Origin: Shimia aestuarii
GTDB taxonomy: Bacteria; Pseudomonadota; Alphaproteobacteria; Rhodobacterales; Rhodobacteraceae
Assembly (NCBI RefSeq): GCF_022814865.1
Contig: NZ_JAKVRD010000003.1
Span: 156,001-220,000, forward strand
Reading direction: 5' to 3'
DNA: 64,000 nucleotides
Shown: one piece after another, positions 37,160 through 45,505 of the stretch
How the letters are laid out: the number at the start of each line of letters is the position of its first letter
How positions within the stretch are numbered: position 1 is the stretch's first letter
The notes under the pieces: generated by a model
The model's input: only the letters and a program-made list of their open reading frames with translations
Told to the model about the DNA's origin: nothing
Databases searched by the model: none
Translations under genes and position numbers: made by a program

Positions 37160-37470
37160 CGCTGCACGACCTTGCCAAGACCATCGCCGCCCGCGCCGAA
37201 GCCGACCCGGACTCGAGCTGGACTGCCAAGCTCCTCGCCAAAGGCCCGGAGAAATGCGCCGAGAAGTTCGGTGAAGAGGCGGTCGAGGCGATCATCGAAG
37301 CCGTCAAGGACAACCGCGACGGCCTCATCTCCGAGAGCGCCGATGTGCTTTTTCACCTGCTGGTCATGCTGCAATCGCGCGGCGTCAGCCTCGACGAGGT
37401 GATGACCGAGCTCGCCCGCCGCCAAGGCACCAGCGGCATCGTCGAGAAGGCCTCCCGCCCCAAGGGCTAG
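37156..37470 (+). CDS. hisE: Phosphoribosyl-ATP pyrophosphatase
   Basis: Second step of histidine biosynthesis. A 104-residue all-alpha MazG-like fold with the metal-binding [14 protein letters not shown] and [13 protein letters not shown] segments. Translationally coupled to hisF by a 4-bp overlap; hisI and hisG are not in this window. It ends 7 bp from the convergent CoA-binding gene. Confidence 0.96.
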   Translation: MTLHDLAKTIAARAEADPDSSWTAKLLAKGPEKCAEKFGEEAVEAIIEAVKDNRDGLISESADVLFHLLVMLQSRGVSLDEVMTELARRQGTSGIVEKASRPKG

Positions 37471-37477
37471 CACGTGC

Positions 37478-37945
37478 TCAGAGCTTTGAGGAAATCACGC
37501 CTGTCGCGAACCCGCCCATGCGCAATTCTCCGAACAGGCGCTGATATTCGATCTTCGGACAACGGTTCTGGATCACGGTCAGGCCCGCAGCCTCTGCCTT
37601 GGCCGCCGCTTCGGCATGTTCGACCCCGATCTGCATCCAGATCGTCTTCAACCCCGGCAGATGCTCTAACGCCTCGTCGACAATCGGCGGCACCGCCTCG
37701 GAACGGCGGAAAATATCCACCATATCCACCGGCACGTCGATCTCCGACAGGCTCGCGCGCACGGTCTGACCAAAGAGCATCTTGCCCGCATGGCCCGGAT
37801 TGACCGGGATCACGGTATAGCCCTTGAGCGACAGGTAGCGCGCCACATAGTAGCTCGGGCGCACCGGGTTCATCGACACGCCCACGACCGCCACCGACTT
37901 GGTGCGCTTCAGGACATCTTTGAGAAGTTGATCAGAGTACTGCAT
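37478..37945 (-). CDS. CoA-binding domain protein (YccU-like)
   Basis: A 155-residue single Rossmann CoA-binding domain: VAVVGVSMNPVRPSYYVARYL near residue 18, GYTVIPVNPGHAGKMLFG near 47, and IWMQIGVEHAEAAAKAEAAG near 105. These stand-alone relatives of succinyl-CoA synthetase alpha subunits bind CoA but have no assigned reaction. It is convergent with hisE and lies just downstream of a small-RNA candidate on the same strand. Confidence 0.9.
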   Translation of the reverse strand: MQYSDQLLKDVLKRTKSVAVVGVSMNPVRPSYYVARYLSLKGYTVIPVNPGHAGKMLFGQTVRASLSEIDVPVDMVDIFRRSEAVPPIVDEALEHLPGLKTIWMQIGVEHAEAAAKAEAAGLTVIQNRCPKIEYQRLFGELRMGGFATGVISSKL

Positions 37946-37971
37946 AGGCCAAACCCTAGCGCGGCTTTGCG

Positions 37972-38095
37972 GAAGAAAAAAGCGCCCAAGTGCAGACTTG
38001 GGCGCTAGGTACGGAACGAGGGACAGTAAACGCAGAGACAGCAGTTCCGTTGCCGCCTCTCGTGTAGAAAGACATAGGTGTGTTGCGGTTTTTTT
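37972..38095 (-). ncRNA. Candidate small RNA with strong intrinsic terminator
   Basis: About 120 nt on the minus strand with no open frame and two perfect stems: ACGGAAC (38044-38050 read on minus) with GTTCCGT (38011-38017), and a terminal 11-bp stem AGCGCCCAAGT/ACTTGGGCGCT (37981-38006, loop 4 nt) followed by six T residues on that strand. The terminator is separated from the nearest upstream coding stop (38130) by another hairpin and over 100 nt, so it fits an independent transcript. The 5-prime end is not defined and no clear promoter was found. Confidence 0.55.
37981..38006 (-). terminator. Rho-independent terminator, 11-bp perfect stem
   Basis: AGCGCCCAAGT and its exact complement flank a 4-nt loop; on the minus strand a run of six T follows. 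It ends the small-RNA candidate, or alternatively read-through from the zinc-ribbon gene. Confidence 0.85.
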
Positions 38096-38102
38096 AAAGA
38101 CT

Positions 38103-38126
38103 CCTCAAGAAGCTGTGATCTTGAGG
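38103..38126 (-). terminator. Hairpin directly after the zinc-ribbon gene
   Basis: CCTCAAGA and TCTTGAGG pair over 8 bp, 4 bp beyond the leftward stop codon at 38130. Downstream bases on that strand are mixed T and A, so it is a likely but not strong terminator. Confidence 0.55.
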
Positions 38127-38129
38127 TGT

Positions 38130-38423
38130 TTAGTCGAAAATATCCTCGACCACGTCAAAAAGCTCCTCGGCGAACCGCCGGGACCAGCTCTTTTTGCGTT
38201 TCTTCTTCCGCTTCGGCTTAGACGGTTTCGAATCGCGGTAGACCGGCACATGCACCACCTTGACGCGCTCTTGCTTTTGCGGCGCACTCGGCATCTGCTT
38301 CAACTCATGCAGCGGCGCACCACAAGCCGAACAGGCCAGTTCATGCCGCCCGCTGTCCTTGAACACGAGGGCCGCACGGGTGCCGCAATAACAACAAGTG
38401 GCGATCTTGGGGGTCTGGGGCAT
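38130..38423 (-). CDS. Small zinc-ribbon protein with basic tail
   Basis: A 97-residue protein. Two CxxC pairs (CCYCG near residue 10 and CSACG near 32) form an N-terminal zinc ribbon; residues about 65-83 are a lysine/arginine stretch (KPKRKKKRKKSW), and the C-terminus is acidic (EELFDVVEDIFD). AAGGAGAG precedes the ATG. Nucleic-acid binding is plausible. I do not recognise a named family. Confidence 0.82.
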   Translation of the reverse strand: MPQTPKIATCCYCGTRAALVFKDSGRHELACSACGAPLHELKQMPSAPQKQERVKVVHVPVYRDSKPSKPKRKKKRKKSWSRRFAEELFDVVEDIFD

Positions 38424-38470
38424 CGTCTCTCCTTGGTCTCGCCCCTATCTAGGGCGAAGCCTGCGGATTT

Positions 38471-39256
38471 TCAGCCCTTGCGCGGCAGTGACGCATAAAG
38501 CGCGACAGCAGCGGCGTTGGAGACATTGAGCGAGCCAAAGCCACCGGCGAAATCAATCCGCACAAGCGCATCGACCGTCTCCTTGGTCTTCTGGCGCAGC
38601 CCCGGCCCTTCCGCCCCAAGAACAAGCGCCACAGGCGCATCCGTGCGCCCATCAAGGACCTCCTCAATGGTTTGATCGGCTTCACCGTCAAGACCAAGCA
38701 CGAGGTATCCCATCTGCTGCAATTCCGCGATCGCATCGGCAAGGTTGCGCAGCCGCACGTAGGGCTGGCGCTCAAGCGCGCCCGACGCGGTTTTGGCAAG
38801 CGCCCCCGTCTCCGGCGCCGAATGGTGACGCGTCCCGATCACCGCTTGCGCCCCGAAAACTTCGGCCGAGCGCAAAATCGCGCCAACGTTATGCGGATCG
38901 GTTACCCGGTCGAGCAGAATCAACCGCAACGGACGATCGCCGCCAGTAATCGCCCGCTCCGCCAGCGTGCCCCAATTCAGCGGCTTCACCTCGAGCGCCG
39001 CGCCCTGATGCACGGATTGCGGATCAATCGGCACAGAGAACTTGCGCGGATCGACAACCTCGGGGGTGATCCCGGACGCTTCAATCGCCTCGGACAGCTT
39101 GTCATGCGCGTTCTTCGTCACCACAAGCCGAAGCTTTTCGCGCGCCGGGTTCATCAACGCATCGCGCACCGCATGCAGACCGAAAAGCCAAAGGGTTTCC
39201 GCAGCCGCCTTGCGCTTTTGCTGTTCCTTTTCCACGACCCATTTCGGTTTTTTCAT
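38471..39256 (-). CDS. rlmB: 23S rRNA (guanosine-2-prime-O-)-methyltransferase RlmB (SpoU family)
   Basis: SPOUT-fold enzyme that methylates the ribose of G2251 in 23S rRNA. Residues about 25-95 are the SpoU substrate-binding domain; the trefoil-knot core carries LDRVTDPHNVGAILRSAE, ALVLGAEGPGLRQ and GGFGSLNVSNAAAVALYA. ATG 39256 yields 261 residues; the frame extends 12 residues further. It is divergent from tRNA-Tyr. RlmB versus another SpoU member is judged from these motifs. Confidence 0.9.
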   Translation of the reverse strand: MKKPKWVVEKEQQKRKAAAETLWLFGLHAVRDALMNPAREKLRLVVTKNAHDKLSEAIEASGITPEVVDPRKFSVPIDPQSVHQGAALEVKPLNWGTLAERAITGGDRPLRLILLDRVTDPHNVGAILRSAEVFGAQAVIGTRHHSAPETGALAKTASGALERQPYVRLRNLADAIAELQQMGYLVLGLDGEADQTIEEVLDGRTDAPVALVLGAEGPGLRQKTKETVDALVRIDFAGGFGSLNVSNAAAVALYASLPRKG

Positions 39257-39393
39257 TGCCCGGTTTCCCCGTTTTTCATGAGCCCCCAGCAATGCGACGG
39301 GCGCGGGCCATGTGCAAGAGATTTTCTTGTTGACGCCCCCTTTCTGTCCCGGTAATCAGCCCCTCACACCGAGGCCGCAAGGCCAAGGAAAGT

Positions 39394-39477
39394 GGGCGAC
39401 AGGCCGCAAGGTGTGGCAGGGGACTGTAACTCCCTCGCGGAGACGCACGCTTGGTTCGATTCCAAGGTCGCCCACCA
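39394..39477 (+). tRNA. tRNA-Tyr (anticodon GTA), CCA encoded
   Basis: Acceptor GGGCGAC (39394-39400) pairs with GTCGCCC (39467-39473), then A and CCA. The anticodon loop CTGTAAC gives GTA. A long variable arm typical of bacterial tRNA-Tyr lies between the anticodon and T arms, and the T arm is CTTGG-TTCGATT-CCAAG. A T-rich stretch follows. The gap around it (39257-39655) holds nothing else certain. Confidence 0.96.
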
Positions 39478-39655
39478 CTTTCCCCCTCCTTTTTCGCACT
39501 GATCTTCGGGTGCTTCCGGGCGATTCCCGCGGCGGTTTGACACAAGTCATGGACGCGTCTCATACTGCTGCGGACTGTGGCCATACCGGGACCGCAGGTG
39601 TCCCGACTGCCTTCCTGCGGTCCGAGCCAAGACACTCGGCAGATGGAGGACACCC

Positions 39656-41626
39656 ATGACAGACCAATCCAATGGCGCGCGCGTTGCCGCCCTTGTCGGC
39701 CCTTATTCAAGCGGCAAGACAACCCTGTTCGAGGATATCCTCTTTAGCGCCGGAGCGATTCCCCGGCGCGGCTCCGTCAAGGACGGCACGAGCCTTGGCG
39801 ACAGCGGCGCAGAGGCCCGCGCCCGCACCATGTCCACCGACCTCAATATCGCCTCTTTCGATTATCTTGGCGACGCCTGGACGGCGATCGATTGCCCCGG
39901 CTCGGTCGAACTGATCCATGACGCGCAATGCGCGATGATGGTGGCGGATGTGGTCGTGGTGGTCTGCGATCCCAAGCCGGAACGCGCCGTGACCCTTTCG
40001 CCGGTCCTGCATTTCTTGGATGACCGCAACATCCCGCACATGCTCTACATCAATAAGATGGATCAGGAAGACGCCTCCGTGCGCGCCACTTTCGAGGCGC
40101 TTCAGGCGATCTCGTCCCGCCCGCTCCTGCTGCGCGAAATTCCGATCCGCGACGCAGACGGCCAGTTGACGGGCATGGTCGACCTTGTGAGCGAACGCGC
40201 CTTCCGCTGGGAGCCACACAAGAAATCCGAGATGATTTCGATGCCCAAGGACATGGCCGCGCTCGAAGAAGGTGCGCGCAATACCATGCTGGAATCACTC
40301 GCAGATTTCGATGATGCCCTGATGATGGAACTTCTTGAGGATGTCGCGCCCTCGACGGGCGACGTCTATGAAAACCTCGTCCGTGACCTGCGCAAAGACC
40401 TGATCGTGCCAGTCTTCTTTGGTTCCGCCGAGAACGAGAACGGCGTCACCCGCCTAATGAAGGCGCTGCGCCACGATGCGCCCTCCCCCGCTGAAACCGC
40501 CGCCCGGCTTGGCCTGCCCGAGGCTGCCAAATCCGCGCAGGTGTTCAACACCGGCTACGCGGGCAAGGCTGGCAAGCAAAGCCATGTGCGGGTCTGGTCC
40601 GGTGAGATCGGAGATGGCGATGTGCTCAATGGCGACCGTGTCGCCAATGTGGGCCAACCGCTCGGCGCCAAGACAACGCTTGTTGGCAAGGCCGGTCCCG
40701 GCGCGGTGGTCACTCTTGGACGCATGGCCGAGGCCAGAACCGGCGATTTCCTGACTGAGGGTGGCACAACCAAGGCCGACTGGCCCGCTCCGCCGACGCC
40801 GATGTTCGCCCTTGCCCTCTCAACCGATCACCACGCAGACGAGGTGCGCCTTTCCGCAGCTCTCGCGCGTCTCTCCGAGGCCCATCCCTCGATCCGCGCC
40901 GCGCATGACCCCGAAACTGGCGAGTTGATCCTCGAAGGCCAAGGCGCGATCCAGCTACAGATCGCTCTCAAAGAGCTTGAGGCCGACACCGGCCTGTCCC
41001 TGACCCAAGACATCCCGACTGTGCCGTTCCGCGGCACGATCACCAAATCCATCACACAGAAGGCCCGCCACAAGAAACAATCCGGCGGCCACGGCGAATT
41101 TGCGGATGTCGAGCTTGAGGTCAAACCCCTGCCGCGCGGCACGGGCTTTGCCTTTGTTGATCGCATCGTTGGTGGCGCGGTCCCCAAACAATATATCCCC
41201 GCCGTGGAAAAAGGCGTCCGTGCCTTCCTCGACAAAGGCCCTGACGGTTACCCGATCGTCGATGTCGCCGTGACGCTCGTCGATGGCAGCCACCACAATG
41301 TCGACAGCTCCGACATGGCGTTTCAGAAGGCCGCCGCCAAGGCGATGGGCGAAGCCCTCCCCAAGTGCGCCCCGATCAAGCTCGAACCTGTGCAGAAAGT
41401 GACCCTCTCCGCCCCGTCCGAATTCACCCCCAAGGTGCAGCGCATCGCCACCGGACGGCGCGGCCAACTCCTAGGTTTCGACGCCAAACCCGGCTGGCCC
41501 GGTTGGGACGAGGTACAAGCCCTGATCCCGGCGGCGGAAATGGGCGATATCGTCACCGAATTGCGCTCAGTGAGCCTTGGCGTCGGGACCTTAACCTCAG
41601 AGTTCGACCATCTTCAGAAGGTCTGA
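39656..41626 (+). CDS. Elongation factor G-like GTPase (EF-G2 type) without the catalytic histidine
   Basis: A translational-GTPase paralogue of 656 residues (EF-G is about 700). G1 is GPYSSGKTT (15-23), G3 is DCPGSVE (79-85) and G4 is NKMD (133-136). Canonical EF-G has DTPGHVD; the catalytic His is Ser here, and the switch I GITI motif is replaced by a RTMSTD-like stretch. The EF-G domain II, III, IV and V order is present, with a domain IV segment GGHGEFADVELEV and GSHHNVDSSDMAFQ. Weak or altered GTP hydrolysis and a regulatory or recycling role are inferred, not shown. It follows tRNA-Tyr and ends at a strong terminator. Confidence 0.88.
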   Translation: MTDQSNGARVAALVGPYSSGKTTLFEDILFSAGAIPRRGSVKDGTSLGDSGAEARARTMSTDLNIASFDYLGDAWTAIDCPGSVELIHDAQCAMMVADVVVVVCDPKPERAVTLSPVLHFLDDRNIPHMLYINKMDQEDASVRATFEALQAISSRPLLLREIPIRDADGQLTGMVDLVSERAFRWEPHKKSEMISMPKDMAALEEGARNTMLESLADFDDALMMELLEDVAPSTGDVYENLVRDLRKDLIVPVFFGSAENENGVTRLMKALRHDAPSPAETAARLGLPEAAKSAQVFNTGYAGKAGKQSHVRVWSGEIGDGDVLNGDRVANVGQPLGAKTTLVGKAGPGAVVTLGRMAEARTGDFLTEGGTTKADWPAPPTPMFALALSTDHHADEVRLSAALARLSEAHPSIRAAHDPETGELILEGQGAIQLQIALKELEADTGLSLTQDIPTVPFRGTITKSITQKARHKKQSGGHGEFADVELEVKPLPRGTGFAFVDRIVGGAVPKQYIPAVEKGVRAFLDKGPDGYPIVDVAVTLVDGSHHNVDSSDMAFQKAAAKAMGEALPKCAPIKLEPVQKVTLSAPSEFTPKVQRIATGRRGQLLGFDAKPGWPGWDEVQALIPAAEMGDIVTELRSVSLGVGTLTSEFDHLQKV

Positions 41627-41635
41627 TCCCAAAGC

Positions 41636-41664
41636 AAAAGCCCGCCGGGATACGGCGGGCTTTT
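41636..41664. terminator. Bidirectional Rho-independent terminator
   Basis: AAAAGCCCGCCG and CGGCGGGCTTTT form a perfect 12-bp stem around GGATA between converging genes, with T- or A-tracts on both sides. It ends both the EF-G-like gene and the leftward glutaryl-CoA dehydrogenase gene. Confidence 0.93.
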
Positions 41665-41683
41665 ATGTCGATGATACAGAGTC

Positions 41684-42898
41684 TTATACGAATGCCTGTA
41701 GCCCGGTCTGCGCGCGGCCAAGGATCAGGGCGTGGACGTCATGCGTGCCTTCATAGGTGTTCACCGTCTCGAGATTGACCATGTGACGGATCACGTGGAA
41801 ATCGAGGCTGATCCCGTTGCCGCCATGCATGTCGCGCGCCATGCGCGCCACGTCGAGCGCCTTGCCGCAATTGTTGCGCTTGATGATCGAGACCATCTCC
41901 GGCGCGGCCTTCGCCTCGTCCATCAGACGCCCCACCCGCAGGCAGGATTGCAGGCCGAGCGCGATCTCCGTTTGCATATTGGCGAGCTTCAGTTGGAACA
42001 ACTGCGTCTGCGCAAGCGGCTTGCCGAACTGCTTGCGGTCAAGCCCGTATTGCCGCGCCCCGTGCCAGCAGAACTCCGCCGCGCCCATTGCGCCCCAGGC
42101 AATGCCATAGCGCGCCCGGTTGAGACAACCGAACGGCCCCTTGAGCCCCTCGACATTGGGCAGAAGCGCATCTTCCGACACTTCGACATTGTTCATCACA
42201 ATCTCGCCGGTGATCGAGGCCCGCAGGGACATCTTGTTCTCGATCTTCGGCGCCGAAAGGCCGGTCATGCCCTTCTCGAGGACAAAGCCCTTGATCTTGC
42301 CGCCATGCGCCTCGGACTTGGCCCAGACGACGAACACATCCGCGATCGGCGCGTTGGAAATCCACATCTTCGAGCCGTTCAGGACATAGCCGCCCTCGGT
42401 CTTCTTCGCGACGGTCTTCATGCTGCCCGGATCAGAGCCCGCATCCGGCTCGGTCAGGCCGAAACAGCCGATGTATTCGCCCGAAGCAAGCTTCGGCAGG
42501 TATTTCTCGCGCTGTTCCTTGGTGCCATAGGCATAGATCGGATACATGACGAGGGAGGACTGCACCGACATCATCGAGCGATAGCCCGAATCCACGCGCT
42601 CCACTTCGCGCGCCACAAGGCCATAGGTCACGTAGCCCGCGCCGATCCCGCCATATTCCTCGGGGATCGTGGTCCCAAGAAGGCCCATCTCGCCCATCTC
42701 GCGGAAAATCTCCGGGTCGGTCTTTTCGTTCTCGAACGCATCCGTCACCCGCGGAAACAGCTTGTCCTGCGCATAAGCCCGCGCCGCATCGCGCACCATG
42801 CGCTCATCTTCCTCGAGCTGATCCTCAAGAAGAAACGGGTCCTCCCAGGTGAAAGACGAAAGGTCGGGCCGGCTTTGCGGCTTGAGATGATCGGTCAT
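41684..42898 (-). CDS. gcdH: Glutaryl-CoA dehydrogenase
   Basis: FAD enzyme that oxidises and decarboxylates glutaryl-CoA to crotonyl-CoA, the last step of lysine, tryptophan and glutarate degradation. The 404 residues show the acyl-CoA dehydrogenase fold with [33 protein letters not shown] and the C-terminal [19 protein letters not shown], where the Glu in YEG is the catalytic base. [18 protein letters not shown] at the start is GcdH-like. ATG 42898 was chosen over an upstream extension. Divergent from an XRE-cupin regulator and a CaiB transferase, which supports glutaryl-CoA use. Confidence 0.93.
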   Translation of the reverse strand: MTDHLKPQSRPDLSSFTWEDPFLLEDQLEEDERMVRDAARAYAQDKLFPRVTDAFENEKTDPEIFREMGEMGLLGTTIPEEYGGIGAGYVTYGLVAREVERVDSGYRSMMSVQSSLVMYPIYAYGTKEQREKYLPKLASGEYIGCFGLTEPDAGSDPGSMKTVAKKTEGGYVLNGSKMWISNAPIADVFVVWAKSEAHGGKIKGFVLEKGMTGLSAPKIENKMSLRASITGEIVMNNVEVSEDALLPNVEGLKGPFGCLNRARYGIAWGAMGAAEFCWHGARQYGLDRKQFGKPLAQTQLFQLKLANMQTEIALGLQSCLRVGRLMDEAKAAPEMVSIIKRNNCGKALDVARMARDMHGGNGISLDFHVIRHMVNLETVNTYEGTHDVHALILGRAQTGLQAFV

Positions 42899-42965
42899 AT
42901 GCGCCCCATTCTTGATACGGTCGGTTGCGTTTCCATCAGGTCGGCTCCGCAGGTTCGCTCCTCTA

Positions 42966-43006
42966 TTGCTCATTTTTTTGAGCAAGTCGAACAAAAAGTT
43001 GCGCAA
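42966..43006. promoter_or_regulatory. Operator-like dyads between gcdH and its regulator
   Basis: TTGCTCA (42966-42972) and TGAGCAA (42979-42985) are perfect 7-bp arms around six T residues; a second site TTGCGCAA (42999-43006) is a perfect 8-bp palindrome sharing the TTGC/GCAA half site. Both lie in the divergent gap of 157 bp. The XRE-cupin protein encoded next to it is the obvious candidate ligand-responsive repressor. This is an inference. Confidence 0.6.
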
Positions 43007-43055
43007 GGCGCACAATCCCCCTAGAACCGAGGAGGAACCTAGAGCGGAAACGGCC

Positions 43056-43628
43056 ATGAGTGAAGAGTTCGACGTAGGGTCACGTTTGAGAACGCTGCGC
43101 AACGCAGCCGGGTTTTCGCAGCGACAGCTCGCGGAAGCCTCCGACGTGCCGCACGGACAGGTCTCGATGATCGAAACCAACCGCTCGAGCCCCTCTGTCT
43201 CGTCGCTGCGCAAAATCCTCGGCGGGCTTGGTATCTCCATGGCCGAGTTCTTTGAGCCCGAGGAAGCCCCCGAGGATCAGGTTTTCTTCGCCCCCGCCGA
43301 GTTCTCGGATCTTACTTCCGCGCTCTATGCCGACGCGACCGGGCGGCTCCAATTGCGTCAGGTCGGAGACGCAAAGAAACGGGGCCTGCAAATCCTGCAC
43401 GAAACCTATGCCCCCGGTGCCGATACCGGAGAGACGTTGCTTGAGCACGAGGCGAGCGAGGGCGGCCTTGTTATCTCTGGCGAGATCGAAGTCACCGTCG
43501 GCAGCCAAACCCGCGTGCTCGGCCCCGGCGAGGCCTATCTCTTCGACAGCCGCCAGCCGCACCGCTTTCGCAACACCTCCGAGGCCGAGGCCGTGGTCGT
43601 CTCTGCCTGCACGCCCCCCTATCTCTGA
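43056..43628 (+). CDS. XRE-family regulator with cupin sensor domain
   Basis: A 190-residue PuuR-like regulator. Residues about 9-64 are a lambda-repressor type HTH ([20 protein letters not shown]); residues about 110-188 are a cupin ([20 protein letters not shown] then [11 protein letters not shown]). ATG 43056 gives this structure. It lies 10 bp before the CaiB gene and divergent from gcdH, next to matching palindromes. Its sensed ligand is probably glutarate, glutaryl-CoA or a derivative (inference). Confidence 0.88.
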   Translation: MSEEFDVGSRLRTLRNAAGFSQRQLAEASDVPHGQVSMIETNRSSPSVSSLRKILGGLGISMAEFFEPEEAPEDQVFFAPAEFSDLTSALYADATGRLQLRQVGDAKKRGLQILHETYAPGADTGETLLEHEASEGGLVISGEIEVTVGSQTRVLGPGEAYLFDSRQPHRFRNTSEAEAVVVSACTPPYL

Positions 43629-43637
43629 AGGAAGCCC

Positions 43638-44750
43638 ATGAAACCGCTCGAAGGTCTGAAAGTCGTCGAACTCGCCCGTATTCTCGCGGGTCCGTGGATC
43701 GGCCAATCCCTCGCCGATCTCGGCGCCGAGGTGATCAAGGTCGAAAGCCCCGATGGCGACGACACCCGCAAATGGGGACCGCCCTTTATCGAGCGCGATG
43801 GCGATGTGACCGCGGCCTATTACTATGCTGCGAACCGCGGCAAGGACTGCGAGGTTCTGGATTTCCGTACCGATGAGGGACAGGCCCGCGTGCGCGCCCT
43901 TGTGGCCGACGCAGATATCCTGATCGAGAATTTCAAACTCGGGGGACTGGCGAAATATGGCCTTGATTATGCGAGCCTCGCCGCCCTTAATCCCCGCCTG
44001 ATCTATTGCTCCATCACAGGCTTCGGACAGGACGGCCCCTATGCCGCGCGCGCAGGCTATGACTTCCTCATCCAAGGCATGTCCGGCCTGATGTCGATCA
44101 CCGGCGAACCGGACGGCCAACCGCAAAAGGTCGGTGTCGCGGTGACGGATATCGTCACCGGCCTCTACGGCACCATCGGCATCCTCGCGGCCGTCGAACA
44201 ACGCCATCGCACCGGCAAGGGCCAGCATATCGACATGTCCCTCCTCGACTGCGCCACGGCCATGCTCGCCAACCAGTCGATGAACTACCTCGCAACCGGC
44301 CAAAGCCCGATGCGCAAGGGCAACGCTCATCCCAATATCGCACCCTATCAGGTACTGCCGGTAAGTGATGGCCATATCATCATCGCCGTCGGCAATGACG
44401 GCCAGTTTCAGCGCCTCTGCGGCGTGCTTGGGGCAGGCGATCTGGCCGAGGATAGGCGCTTTGCCTCCAATCAGCTCCGCGTCGAAAACCGTGACGCCCT
44501 GACCGCCGCGCTCGAAACCGCGATGGCCCGCTGGACCAAGACCGACCTCCTCGCCGCGCTCGAGGCCGCAACCGTCCCCGCGGGTCCGATCAACGCCATC
44601 GGAGAAGCCTTTGAAGATCCTCAGATAAAAGCACGCGGCCTAGAGATCGCGCCCGAGGGCATCCCCGGCGTGCGCGGCCCGTGGCGCTTCTCAGACGCAG
44701 AGCTTGCGCTCGACAAATCCGCCCCCGTGCTGCCGAAATCCAAGCCTTAG
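43638..44750 (+). CDS. CaiB/BaiF-family CoA transferase, probably glutarate CoA transferase
   Basis: Class III CoA transferase of 370 residues (KVVELARILAGPWIGQSLAD at the N-terminus, LGAEVIKVESPDGDDTRKW, and MSLLDCATAMLANQSMNY containing the catalytic-region Asp near residue 195). GAAGGAAG precedes ATG 43638. Adjacency to gcdH suggests it activates glutarate with succinyl-CoA, as known for the human SUGCT-type enzyme. Other dicarboxylates are possible. Its last 4 bp overlap the stop of the convergent SDR gene. Confidence 0.88.
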   Translation: MKPLEGLKVVELARILAGPWIGQSLADLGAEVIKVESPDGDDTRKWGPPFIERDGDVTAAYYYAANRGKDCEVLDFRTDEGQARVRALVADADILIENFKLGGLAKYGLDYASLAALNPRLIYCSITGFGQDGPYAARAGYDFLIQGMSGLMSITGEPDGQPQKVGVAVTDIVTGLYGTIGILAAVEQRHRTGKGQHIDMSLLDCATAMLANQSMNYLATGQSPMRKGNAHPNIAPYQVLPVSDGHIIIAVGNDGQFQRLCGVLGAGDLAEDRRFASNQLRVENRDALTAALETAMARWTKTDLLAALEAATVPAGPINAIGEAFEDPQIKARGLEIAPEGIPGVRGPWRFSDAELALDKSAPVLPKSKP

Positions 44751-45505
44751 GCCCCGCGAATATTCTTCTGCATCACATACTGAAAAAGGCGTGGGCTCAG
44801 GCGGTGCAGCATATGGCTGACCCTTGCCACGCGCCCCACTGGAATAAACGGCTGTCGCCGCGCCACACCGCGCAGGATCACCGTGGCCGCCTCCTCCGGT
44901 GTCATCGCATCGATCCCGTCGCCTGCCGATCCGGGCCGCGCCGTGCCATCCTCCTGTCGCTCGGCCTGACCCGGATTGGTCGCAATGAAAGATGGTGCCG
45001 CGATAAGCGTCTGCACCCCATGCGCCGCCTCCTCCGAACGCAAGGACGAGAAGAACCCCTCAAGCGCGTGTTTCGACGCCGCATAGGCCGTGCGGTGATA
45101 GAGCGGCGAGAACCCCGCCACCGAGGAAATCGCCAGATGCGTGCCCTTGCTCTTGCGCAACGGCTGTAGAAACGCCGCCGCCATGGCCGTCGCGGCAAAA
45201 AGGTTGATCTCAAACACCTTCCGCAGCGCCGCCTCGTCGAGATCGGCAAAGGCGCCGATCTGCGTGATCCCGGCATTGTAGATCACAAGGTCGATGGACG
45301 GGCTTTCGGCGATGATCTGGTCAAACACTGCCGCCCGCGCCGCCCCATCTGTCAGGTCGCAGGCCACAGGCATCTGCATCGCGCTCGCCTGAAGCCCGGA
45401 AATATCCCGATCCACAAGAACCACACGCCACCCTGTCGACCGCAACGCCGCCGAAAGCGCCCGGCCAAGCCCGCCTGCGCCCCCAGAAATCACCGCCGTT
45501 TTCAT
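44747..45505 (-). CDS. Short-chain dehydrogenase/reductase
   Basis: A 252-residue classical SDR: NAD(P) motif GGAGGLG (8-14), NAG-containing strand IYNAGITQIG, catalytic Ser in AISSVAG and YAASK (Tyr-x-x-x-Lys near 155). It is the last gene of the TetR-facing operon, its start overlapping the previous stop by 4 bp. It presumably oxidises or reduces a hydroxyl/ketone in that pathway; substrate unknown. Confidence 0.88.
   Translation of the reverse strand: MKTAVISGGAGGLGRALSAALRSTGWRVVLVDRDISGLQASAMQMPVACDLTDGAARAAVFDQIIAESPSIDLVIYNAGITQIGAFADLDEAALRKVFEINLFAATAMAAAFLQPLRKSKGTHLAISSVAGFSPLYHRTAYAASKHALEGFFSSLRSEEAAHGVQTLIAAPSFIATNPGQAERQEDGTARPGSAGDGIDAMTPEEAATVILRGVARRQPFIPVGRVARVSHMLHRLSPRLFQYVMQKNIRGA

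Noticed and set aside
41732-43024. 430-residue plus-strand frame opposite gcdH
   Set aside because: Shadow of gcdH in high-GC DNA; the gcdH frame shows full family motifs.
45395-45409. Third copy of the GGAAATATCCC element
   Set aside because: Only 14 nt match and the site is inside the SDR coding sequence in a conserved frame; chance.
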